A DNA stretch of 5,170 bases. It comes from DATAYF01 sp036272735. GTDB lineage: Bacteria > Chloroflexota > Ktedonobacteria > Ktedonobacterales > Ktedonobacteraceae. The notes beneath the pieces are model-generated. The model was not told the DNA's origin, ran no database searches, and saw only the letters and a list, made by a program, of their open reading frames with translations. The stretch lies in NCBI GenBank assembly GCA_036272735.1, contig DATAYF010000176.1:1-5170 (forward strand), written 5' to 3'. A program made the position numbers and the translations under genes. Shown here piece by piece: positions 1-5,106 of the stretch (position 1 is the first letter of the stretch; each line of letters begins with the position of its first letter).

Positions 1-186
1 ATGTTTCTTTTTTTCACTCTAGTGTACCACAGCAGAATGTTGGGATTTGCATCACCTTGCTACCACCTCGTTGCGCATCCCGTGGGGGGCAACACACCCT
101 TGGTGAAAATGATTAGAAAGTGCAACACGCGAGCAGGTGCATACGTAAGTTAGTATGTGTCAGAAAGACCATAAATTCGCCAATTC
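1..186. other. Non-coding left flank of the element
   Basis: No convincing gene on either strand: frames are short and match nothing I recognise. The stretch is AT-rich at its start (a T-run at 5-14). It holds a small possible hairpin, GTTGC at 70-74 with GCAAC at 89-93. From 154 it carries TATGTGTCAGAA, which pairs (11 of 12) with TTCTGACTCATA at 184-195, so the outer edge of the left inverted repeat lies in a larger dyad. Together with the leader up to 319, this makes about 320 bases without a gene; what lies at 187-319 is given in the next entries. Confidence 0.6.
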
Positions 187-190
187 TGAC
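182..190. repeat. 9-bp direct repeat AATTCTGAC, possible target duplication
   Basis: AATTCTGAC occurs here and again in the same orientation at 3190-3198, immediately outside the right inverted repeat. Eight of its bases would fit an ISL3-sized target duplication. The left copy overlaps the first four bases of the left inverted repeat, so the assignment is ambiguous. The repeat may instead be part of the end structure. Confidence 0.35.
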
Positions 191-225
191 TCATAACCTG
201 GCTCAGACACAGCTTTGGGAATAAA
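187..225 (+). repeat. Left terminal inverted repeat
   Basis: The core at 200-219 reads GGCTCAGACACAGCTTTGGG. Its inverted partner on the right has one change there (A to T at 205). Similarity extends outward to T187 and inward to A225. It lies 94 bp before the transposase start, a usual distance for an ISL3 left end. TCTGACA/TGTCAGA-like boxes recur in and around both ends and may be transposase-binding units (inference). Confidence 0.75.
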
Positions 226-277
226 GTCATCAATATCTCTGGGAAGCGATGGGTGAGATTGTCTGCTGAGTGGTTCG

Positions 278-309
278 TTTTCTCTCAAAAAGGGAGAGAA
301 AAAGGAGAA
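278..309 (+). promoter_or_regulatory. Leader hairpin touching the transposase ribosome-binding site
   Basis: TTTTCTCTC (278-286) pairs perfectly with GAGAGAAAA (294-302) across a 7-base loop. The ribosome-binding sequence AAGGAG begins at 302, directly on the 3' arm, and lies 12 bases before the ATG at 320. A hairpin here could limit translation of transposase from transcripts entering from outside, a strategy known in several IS families. That role is inference for this element. Confidence 0.5.
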
Positions 310-319
310 CCATACCGGG

Positions 320-1177
320 ATGGAAACGCCTCAGTTCTTCCCATTGGGCGAGGGATTGGAGCTGACCCAGATGGAGCGGCTTGAGGATCAACTCGTGCTC
401 CACGTCACCGCAACGTCGCTGAGCGCGTTGTGTCCGCTGTGTCAGCAGCCCGCGACTCGTCTGCACAGCCGCTATCGTCGGGTGGTCAAAGACCTGCCCT
501 GTGCAGGACAGCGCGTTCGACTGATCCTGCACGTGCGGAAATTCTTTTGTGAGACCGTGACCTGCGTGCGGAAGGTCTTTGCAGAACGACTTCCTCACCT
601 GGTGGCCCCATGGGCGCAGATGACGACTCGTTTGAGCGAGACCCTGCAAACGATCGGGTTGGCGACCTGCGGCAAACTCGGTGCGCGACTGGCCGCGCAC
701 CTGGGAGTTACCACGTCCTGGATGACGATTGTCCGGCGAATCATGGTGTTGCCTACGCCGCCGGCTGAGCATGTGGAGTGTCTGGGCCTGGACGACTTCG
801 CGTTTCGGTGTGGCAGAACGTTTGGGACAGTCGTGGTTGATCTGGAGGCGCACCAAATCATTGACCTTTTGCCCGACCGGCAAGCAGAAACCGCCTCCGC
901 GTGGATGGCCACCCATCCAGAGATTACCCATGTGAGCCGCGACCGAGGTACGGAATATGCCAGCGCGGCTTCGACTGGCGCTCCTCAGGCGATTCAGGTT
1001 GCTGATCGTTACCATGTCTGCCAGAATTTGTCGGATGCAGTGCAGCGGCTCCTCGCGCGGATTCTCTCTGAATTAAAAGCAGCTAACCAGGAAGCAAGCG
1101 GGGAAACAAAAGCGCAAGAAGAGACAAGCGTTTCTGTCGAAGAATGGCGGCCAGACCCAGGTGTCCATGTTTCATAG
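320..1177 (+). CDS. ISL3-family transposase, N-terminal part ending at an in-frame TAG
   Basis: This encodes 285 residues of a DDE transposase that would bind and cut the element ends. A zinc-ribbon of the ISL3 N-terminal type is seen as C38-x2-C41 and C77-x4-C82, then a helical DNA-binding stretch (about 95-145). The catalytic core starts at GLDDFAFRCG, with the first catalytic aspartate being D158 or D159. The second aspartate is D208 in VSRDRGTEYA, followed by the family motif AIQVADRYH (about 224-232). The protein stops at S285 inside the hydrophilic linker (about 250-285). The same frame continues after the TAG as clear ISL3 transposase to 1936, so this is the front of one protein of 538 amino acids plus the stop position, not a complete short one. 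It lacks the catalytic glutamate and is probably inactive alone. The ATG at 320 is supported by AAGGAG at 302-307. Confidence 0.85.
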   Translation: METPQFFPLGEGLELTQMERLEDQLVLHVTATSLSALCPLCQQPATRLHSRYRRVVKDLPCAGQRVRLILHVRKFFCETVTCVRKVFAERLPHLVAPWAQMTTRLSETLQTIGLATCGKLGARLAAHLGVTTSWMTIVRRIMVLPTPPAEHVECLGLDDFAFRCGRTFGTVVVDLEAHQIIDLLPDRQAETASAWMATHPEITHVSRDRGTEYASAASTGAPQAIQVADRYHVCQNLSDAVQRLLARILSELKAANQEASGETKAQEETSVSVEEWRPDPGVHVS

Positions 1178-1225
1178 ACCATTACGACCCGCCGTGCTGA
1201 GCGCGATGCGCGTTACCAGCAGGCC

Positions 1226-1936
1226 GTGCGCCTGCGTGAGCAAGGATATTCGATCAAGGAGATGGCCTGTCAACTCGGTGTTAGTGAACGAACGGTGCGG
1301 CATTGGTTCGAGCGAGGCGTGGCTCCTGATACCAGACCCCGACGCAAGCGGCAGAGTGATTTTGACCCGTATGCTCCTTACGTGCTCAAACGCTGGCAGG
1401 ACGGGGAGCAGAACGGCACCCGCCTCTGGGAAGAGATCGCCGTGCAAGGCTACCCAGGATCACAACGGATGGTCTATCGCTTCTTGAAAACGCTCAAGAA
1501 GACAGAGGTGAAACCTCCTGGAGAAATGCCTCAGGTGGTCCACTACACCTCGACCGCCGCCGTGTGTCTCTTCATGCGGCATCCAGACAACCTGGAGGAG
1601 GGCGAACGGATGGACCTGGCGGCGCTTCGTCGAGTCCATCCCGATCTGGAGACGGCATATTGCTTGACCCAGGACTTTCTCCAGATGCTGCGCAAACGCG
1701 AAGGGGAGCGGCTAGATACCTGGCTGACCCACGTGCATGAGAGCCGACTTCCCGAGCTTGAGAGCTTCGCTCATGGTGTAGAGCTGGACAAAGCCGCTGG
1801 ACAAGCGGGATCAACTCTATCAATCAACAATGGACAGGTAGAGGGGCATGTCACCGGAATTAAGCTCATCAAGCGTATGTTGTACGGCAAAGCAGGTTTC
1901 CCGCTCCTGCGTCAACGCGTGCTTCACCGCATCTAA
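1226..1936 (+). CDS. ISL3-family transposase, C-terminal part (same frame, after the TAG)
   Basis: This is the continuation of the transposase in the identical reading frame. The codons between the stop and 1226 also read as transposase (TITTRRAERDARYQQAV), so the break is a single nonsense codon and not a frameshift. The GTG at 1226 is only the first possible start; it has no good ribosome-binding site, and independent translation is doubtful. Residues 1-30 form a helix-turn-helix (REQGYSIKEMACQLGVSERT), the type inserted into the catalytic core of longer ISL3 transposases. A basic stretch follows (RPRRKR, about 37-42). Near the end NNGQVEGHVTGIKLIKRM supplies the likely catalytic glutamate (E206). 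The final LLRQRVLHRI matches the usual family end, so the C-terminus looks complete. It is most likely a pseudogene fragment, unless the TAG is suppressed or is a sequencing error. Confidence 0.75.
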   Translation: MRLREQGYSIKEMACQLGVSERTVRHWFERGVAPDTRPRRKRQSDFDPYAPYVLKRWQDGEQNGTRLWEEIAVQGYPGSQRMVYRFLKTLKKTEVKPPGEMPQVVHYTSTAAVCLFMRHPDNLEEGERMDLAALRRVHPDLETAYCLTQDFLQMLRKREGERLDTWLTHVHESRLPELESFAHGVELDKAAGQAGSTLSINNGQVEGHVTGIKLIKRMLYGKAGFPLLRQRVLHRI

Positions 1937-1984
1937 ATCACATGCGGACATGGAAGAGAGAACGACCAACCATCTGGACCATTC

Positions 1985-2006
1985 GAGAACCTTCTCATGG
2001 GTTCTC
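1985..2006. terminator. Weak hairpin between the convergent genes
   Basis: GAGAACC (1985-1991) pairs with GGTTCTC (2000-2006) around an 8-base loop. It spans the stop codon of the minus-strand hydrolase (1995-1997) and lies about 50 bp past the transposase stop. It sits where a shared terminator would be expected, but neither side has a T-run, so intrinsic termination is uncertain. Confidence 0.3.
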
Positions 2007-2987
2007 AGAGAGCATCATTTGTTCTGGGATACTCTTCAGAACTGCATCCCATGCCAGTTCTGATGCAAGTATTCCGAGCATTGCTCCACTGACGCGAGAG
2101 TCGTCCACTTCGTTGGTGGTCACTGCGTATAAAACATCGCCATCATTGATGGTCTGAAATGGCTGAATAGCTCGAGCCATCGAGCAATGGACTTGTCTTC
2201 CCAACTGGCGCAGTTCTTCTGGACGCAAGCATTGATTGGTGACGACAAGTGTCAGCGTGGTATTCCCAAAGGCCGTAGTCACCACTTCGCCACGAGCAAG
2301 CCGCGGTTCAAGTTCCTCGACTGGAGAGAGGCGGAGGCCCGTCTTGGGATCGCGGTTGCCCCGCACGACCTGTCCTTGTCGATCAACAATGACGCCGACT
2401 GCGTTGACGACCGTAAAGACTCCGATTTTCGTTGAGCCTATCTGGCGGAAGGCTCCGCCTTGCCCGGAGGGTTCCTTGTGTGCGAGGCTGAAGATACTCC
2501 CGCAACCAGCTGATCGCCCCGCACCTCGCGCGCCCAGAGGAAAGAGACCAGGACGTGCAGCCAGAAGGGCAGCTTTTCCCAGCTTGTGATCAGGATAGAT
2601 GACATTCTCACGGACAAAGTAATCATTCAGGATGGCTCCAGAAACCAAAGCCACATGCTTACTCGAAATCGCAGCCTTCGTTTGGAGTGCAGAAGCCCGC
2701 TGCTCAAAGAGTGCCGCAGTTACTCCACTTGCCGCCTCAAGTCCATACACGGAGCCACCAGCGAAACAAATAGCGTGATTGCGTTCATAGTCACCGCATT
2801 TGACAACCAATCCTCCACGCGCATCTATGGCCGTTGCGACTCCATCAGGGAAGTAAAAAACAGTACAACCCGTCGGCCCCTCTGTATATTCAGCTATTCC
2901 AATGTGCAAAGCAGGAAAATCAAACGCTAAGGCTGGTCCCTCAAACGAGGTCTGGGGAACAAGGGAAAGAGAGGTATTCATCAGCAT
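1995..2987 (-). CDS. NylC/DmpA-like N-terminal-nucleophile hydrolase (peptidase family S58)
   Basis: The 330-residue product belongs to the family of self-cleaving amidohydrolases that includes NylC (6-aminohexanoate-oligomer endohydrolase) and DmpA (aminopeptidase). Shared blocks with NylC, compared from memory, are FDFPALHIG (22-30), YTEGPTG (34-40), DARGG (55-59), NHAICFAGGSVYGLEA (70-85), YPD (131-133), VGVIVDR (197-203), QPFQTINDGD (275-284) and AVTTNEVD (288-295). In GNTTLTLVVTN (241-251) the expected cut is N242/T243, giving an alpha chain of 242 and a beta chain of 88 residues with T243 as nucleophile. N195, D282 and D284 match NylC Asn219, Asp306 and Asp308, but the positions of NylC Lys189 and Tyr146 appear to be S164 and N121. 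No signal peptide or membrane segment is seen, so it is probably cytoplasmic. Start: GGAG lies 9 bases before the first ATG; a second ATG two codons on also has AAGGA at good spacing. It converges on the transposase (58-bp gap) and lies inside the inverted repeats. The substrate is unknown: oligoamide, peptide or other amide. Confidence 0.85.
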   Translation of the reverse strand: MLMNTSLSLVPQTSFEGPALAFDFPALHIGIAEYTEGPTGCTVFYFPDGVATAIDARGGLVVKCGDYERNHAICFAGGSVYGLEAASGVTAALFEQRASALQTKAAISSKHVALVSGAILNDYFVRENVIYPDHKLGKAALLAARPGLFPLGARGAGRSAGCGSIFSLAHKEPSGQGGAFRQIGSTKIGVFTVVNAVGVIVDRQGQVVRGNRDPKTGLRLSPVEELEPRLARGEVVTTAFGNTTLTLVVTNQCLRPEELRQLGRQVHCSMARAIQPFQTINDGDVLYAVTTNEVDDSRVSGAMLGILASELAWDAVLKSIPEQMMLSENP

Positions 2988-3000
2988 TCCTTCAGTCTCC
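2988..3000 (-). promoter_or_regulatory. Ribosome-binding site(s) of the hydrolase gene
   Basis: On the minus strand GGAG (3000-2997) lies 9 bases before the ATG at 2987. AAGGA (2992-2988) touches that ATG but is 6 bases before the alternative ATG at 2981. Either start is possible; they differ by two residues. Confidence 0.6.
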
Positions 3001-3024
3001 TTTTATGTACTCTCGCTCTAGGAT

Positions 3025-3055
3025 ATTGTAGCGCATATTGTAGGGTGATAGGCAA
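3025..3055 (-). promoter_or_regulatory. Candidate promoter of the hydrolase gene
   Basis: On the minus strand TTGCCT (3055-3050) could serve as -35 and TACAAT (3030-3025) as -10. The spacer is 19 bases, longer than ideal. Transcription would start near 3018, leaving a leader of about 30 bases that holds the ribosome-binding site. The -10 lies in a tandem pair of ATATTGTA boxes (3023-3030 and 3035-3042, plus-strand reading), and the -35 lies in a longer direct repeat. Assigned by eye. Confidence 0.4.
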
Positions 3056-3075
3056 ATCTAAGGGTGTTTAGGCAA
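3041..3075. repeat. Tandem 20-bp-spaced repeat over the hydrolase promoter
   Basis: On the plus strand TAGGGTGATAGGCAA (3041-3055) is followed by AAGGGTGTTTAGGCAA (3060-3075). The copies share AGGGTG and TAGGCAA. The AGGCAA parts (3050-3055 and 3070-3075) are exactly 20 bases apart, about two helical turns. The inner copy contains the putative -35. Such spacing is typical of paired sites for a dimeric regulator; no regulator gene is visible in the window. Confidence 0.45.
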
Positions 3076-3082
3076 CGCTGTT

Positions 3083-3103
3083 AGTGTTGAGCTATCCAAC
3101 ACT
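3083..3103. promoter_or_regulatory. Perfect 7-7-7 dyad upstream of the hydrolase promoter
   Basis: AGTGTTG (3083-3089) and CAACACT (3097-3103) are exact inverted copies separated by seven bases. The dyad is centred about 75 bases upstream of the expected transcription start, a position that suits an operator or activator site. It lacks a T-run and would make a poor terminator. Function is inferred from symmetry and position only. Confidence 0.4.
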
Positions 3104-3150
3104 CCAGTATATGTTATGATCCGTAGTAGTAGAACCATACTATAGAAGAG

Positions 3151-3189
3151 TTTATCCCCAAAGCTGTGTCAGAGCCAGGATATGTGTCA
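3151..3189 (-). repeat. Right terminal inverted repeat
   Basis: On the minus strand the core reads GGCTCTGACACAGCTTTGGG (3176-3157), matching the left end. The full 39-bp match (3189-3151) has four differences. Immediately outside, TGTCA (3185-3189) and TGACA (3195-3199) form a small dyad that straddles the repeat edge. It lies 163 bp upstream of the hydrolase start, so that gene's whole control region is inside the element. Confidence 0.75.
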
Positions 3190-3363
3190 AATTCTGACAG
3201 CCATTTGTCCCAAAGATCTCCTAAGAGATAAGCTTAGCATTCACTCAGGTCGGGCATGAGCCTCATGTAAATTTTGAAACTCCGTGGGTTTCCCACCGAT
3301 TCACCAAATCAGCGGGAAACCCAATATATACTTCACTGGGTTGTATTTTCCCTCAAAAGGGCT
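3190..3363. other. Non-coding spacer between element and dehydratase
   Basis: There is no gene here; with the hydrolase control region it makes up the gap from 2988 to 3363. It is AT-richer than the dehydratase and full of short inverted repeats: ATCTC/GAGAT (3216-3220, 3225-3229), CATGAG-C-CTCATG (3255-3267), the long hairpin at 3285-3323, and CCCT/AGGG (3350-3353, 3358-3361) next to the dehydratase stop. No T-run follows any of these in the dehydratase direction. Confidence 0.55.
3285..3323. terminator. 39-base nested hairpin downstream of the dehydratase
   Basis: TGGGTTTCCC (3285-3294) pairs perfectly with GGGAAACCCA (3314-3323). Inside, GATT (3298-3301) pairs with AATC (3307-3310) around a 5-base loop, leaving 3-base internal loops on both sides. 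It begins about 40 bases past the dehydratase stop, where a terminator would sit, but only a mixed TTTCAAAAT follows on the minus strand. It could also be a transcript-stabilising stem or a small repetitive element. Confidence 0.4.
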
Positions 3364-5106
3364 TCAAAAGTCTTCGCGCGGCAAGCCCTTGGTTTCGGCA
3401 ATGCGCTGGTATTTGACCGCATTCTTGAGCACCATACCGTTGCTCAACTGGTCGACGTGCTCACGGAAGATCTCCTGCCATGGGGTCTGGCTCTCCGGAT
3501 ACTTGTAGCCGCCGCTCTCCTCCAGCGCCTGCCGCCGCTTCTCGAGTTCCTCGTCGGAGATCAGGATGTTGGCCGTGCGCTTGCCCAGATCGATGCGGAC
3601 CCTATCGCCGGTCTTGAGCAGTGCGATGCCGCCACCGACTGCCGCCTCGGGCGAGGCATTCAGGATCGACGGGCCGGCCGATGTTCCAGACTGCCGGCCA
3701 TCGCCGATGCAGGGCAACGTCCAGGGGAGCGGCCAGTTTTCCCGCTTCAGCAGGTAGGTAGGGGGCCGCATGTTCACGATCTCGCAAGATCCCGGATATC
3801 CGATCGGCCCGGCACCGCGCATGAACAGCAGCGTGTGCTCGTCGATCTCCAGGGCCGGATCATCGATGCGCGCGAGGTAGTCCTCTAGCCCATCGAACAC
3901 GACGGCCCTGCCCTCGAATGCGTTGGGGTCGTCGGGATTCGACAGATAGTCCTTGCGGAACTGATCGTCGATGGTCGAGGTCTTCATGATGCCGCTGTCG
4001 AACAGGTTGCCCTTCATGTTGAGGAACCCCGCCTGCAGCTTCAGTGGCTCGTCATACCTCTTGATCACGCACCGGTCGGAGCTAAAGCGCCCCTTGCAGT
4101 TGTCGACCAGCGACTTGCCGTTCACCGTCAGGGTGTGCTCGTGGATCTTGCCCCTGGCGATCAACTCGGCCACCACCGCCGGAACGCCACCAGCGCGATG
4201 GAAGTCCTCTCCCAGGTACGAGCCTGCAGGCATCACGTTGACGAGCAGCGGGATGTCGTAGCCGATCCGGTCCCAGTCATCCATGTCGAGGTCCACGCCG
4301 ACGTGGCTGGCGATGGCCTTGAGATGCCAGGGCGCGTTGGTCGATCCGCCAAGTGCCGAGTTGACGACGATGGCGTTCTCGAAGGCAGCGCGGATCAGGA
4401 TCTGCGAGGGTCTCAAATCCGCGCGCACCATCTCGACGATGCGCTTGCCAGTCATGTAGGCCATCTGAGCGCGTTCTCCATAGGGGGCAGGGATGGCCGC
4501 ACAGTACGGAAGGCTCAGGCCGAGCACCTCGGCGAGCGAGTTCATGGTGAGGGCAGTGCCCATCGGATTGCAATGACCGGTGGAGGGGGCTGATGCGGCG
4601 ATCATCTGCAGACAGCCCTGGTTGTCGATCTCACCCATGGACAACATCTCGCGGGCCTTCCACACGACGGTGCCCGCGCCGACGCGCTCGCCCTTGTACC
4701 AGCCGCTCAGCATGGGACCGCCAGAGAGCACGATGGCTGGGATATTGACCGTGGCCGCTGCCATGATCTGCGCCGGGGTGGTCTTGTCGCACCCGGTGGT
4801 CAGCACCACGCCGTCGATCGGGTATCCGTAGAGGATCTCGACCAGGCTCAGGTACTGCAGGTTGCGATCAAGTGCGGCAGTCGGACGCTTGAGCGTCTCC
4901 TGGATCGGATGGATGGGGAACTCGAAGGCGACACCACACGCTTCGCGGATGCCCTCGCGCACCCGCTTGGCGAGCTCGAGGTGATGCCGGTTGCAAGGCG
5001 TAATGTCGGAGCCGGTCTGGGCGATGCCGATCACCGGCTTGCCCGATTGCAGTTCCTCGAGGCTGAAGCCATTGGCCAACAGGCGATCCAGGTGGAATGC
5101 GACCAT
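3364..5106 (-). CDS. IlvD/Edd-family sugar-acid dehydratase, D-xylonate-dehydratase-like; 5' end interrupted
   Basis: This cytoplasmic iron-sulfur dehydratase would remove water from an aldonic acid (xylonate, arabinonate or similar) to give a 2-keto-3-deoxy acid in non-phosphorylated sugar breakdown. Cluster-ligand cysteines are visible as C38 (SDITPCNR), C106 (TTGCDKTTPAQ) and C179 (TGHCNPMGT). The CDK motif supplies D107/K108 for metal binding. The family signatures LFDSGIMKTS (368-377), GAGPIGYPG (431-439) and GDGRQSGTS (468-476) are present; the serine of the SGT motif (S473) is the likely catalytic base. Blocks such as RPTAALDRNL and MTPWQEI-like SQTPWQEI place it nearer Caulobacter XylD than IlvD, but the substrate cannot be fixed from sequence. 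The C-terminus is complete. The ATG at 5106 has no ribosome-binding site, and family members extend upstream. In-frame codons upstream encode a typical N-terminus broken by TGA at 5131-5133 (next entry). The real start lies beyond the window, so the gene is probably nonfunctional unless the stop is an error. Confidence 0.85.
   Translation of the reverse strand: MVAFHLDRLLANGFSLEELQSGKPVIGIAQTGSDITPCNRHHLELAKRVREGIREACGVAFEFPIHPIQETLKRPTAALDRNLQYLSLVEILYGYPIDGVVLTTGCDKTTPAQIMAAATVNIPAIVLSGGPMLSGWYKGERVGAGTVVWKAREMLSMGEIDNQGCLQMIAASAPSTGHCNPMGTALTMNSLAEVLGLSLPYCAAIPAPYGERAQMAYMTGKRIVEMVRADLRPSQILIRAAFENAIVVNSALGGSTNAPWHLKAIASHVGVDLDMDDWDRIGYDIPLLVNVMPAGSYLGEDFHRAGGVPAVVAELIARGKIHEHTLTVNGKSLVDNCKGRFSSDRCVIKRYDEPLKLQAGFLNMKGNLFDSGIMKTSTIDDQFRKDYLSNPDDPNAFEGRAVVFDGLEDYLARIDDPALEIDEHTLLFMRGAGPIGYPGSCEIVNMRPPTYLLKRENWPLPWTLPCIGDGRQSGTSAGPSILNASPEAAVGGGIALLKTGDRVRIDLGKRTANILISDEELEKRRQALEESGGYKYPESQTPWQEIFREHVDQLSNGMVLKNAVKYQRIAETKGLPREDF

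Larger units (their letters stand above)
187..3189 (+). mobile_element. Putative ISL3-family element carrying a NylC-like hydrolase gene
   Basis: A 39-bp sequence at 187-225 recurs inverted at 3151-3189 with 35 of 39 matches and no gap. The differences are at 191, 196, 205 and 220. The pair encloses an ISL3-type transposase, read inward from the left repeat, and a convergent hydrolase gene with its own promoter region. I see no second right end just after the transposase stop at 1936, which argues that the 3151-3189 repeat is the right end of the same element. ISL3 elements are known to have inverted ends, often starting GG, and to make 8-bp target duplications; some members carry passenger genes. 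The family-like terminus would be GG at 200 and its partner at 3176, but the repeat continues 13 bp further out, so the exact ends are unsettled. The cargo reading is inference. The alternative is two unrelated ends left by deletion or nested insertions. Confidence 0.65.

Noticed and set aside
230..1015. Long open frame on the minus strand opposite the transposase (261 residues)
   Set aside because: The product is low-complexity, rich in Arg, Gln and His, and matches no family. The plus strand is clearly ISL3 transposase, so this is an antisense shadow of GC-rich coding DNA.
1161..1487. Alternative-frame plus-strand ORF bridging the TAG, considered as a programmed frameshift product
   Set aside because: The transposase sequence continues in the original frame after the stop, so no frameshift is needed, and this other frame encodes no family motif.
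2236..2589. Plus-strand frames opposite the hydrolase
   Set aside because: The minus strand encodes clear NylC-like blocks here; the plus-strand products are Pro/Arg-rich and unrelated to anything I know.
200..3176. Element ends placed strictly at GG (200) and its partner (3176)
   Set aside because: The next 8 bases outside are not a direct duplication; they continue the inverted repeat (7 of 8), so the repeat extends further out than these positions.
3083..3323. Series of dyads considered as a CRISPR array or integron site
   Set aside because: The inverted repeats differ in sequence and length, with no regular spacer; no repeat unit recurs.
3274..3888. Plus-strand open frame of 204 residues opposite the dehydratase 3' end
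   Set aside because: It overlaps conserved dehydratase codons, has no recognisable domain and starts in a hairpin-rich spacer; an antisense shadow.
4135..4593. Plus-strand open frame of 152 residues
   Set aside because: Lies entirely antisense to conserved dehydratase motifs; His/Asp/Gly-rich composition is typical of a complement-strand frame.
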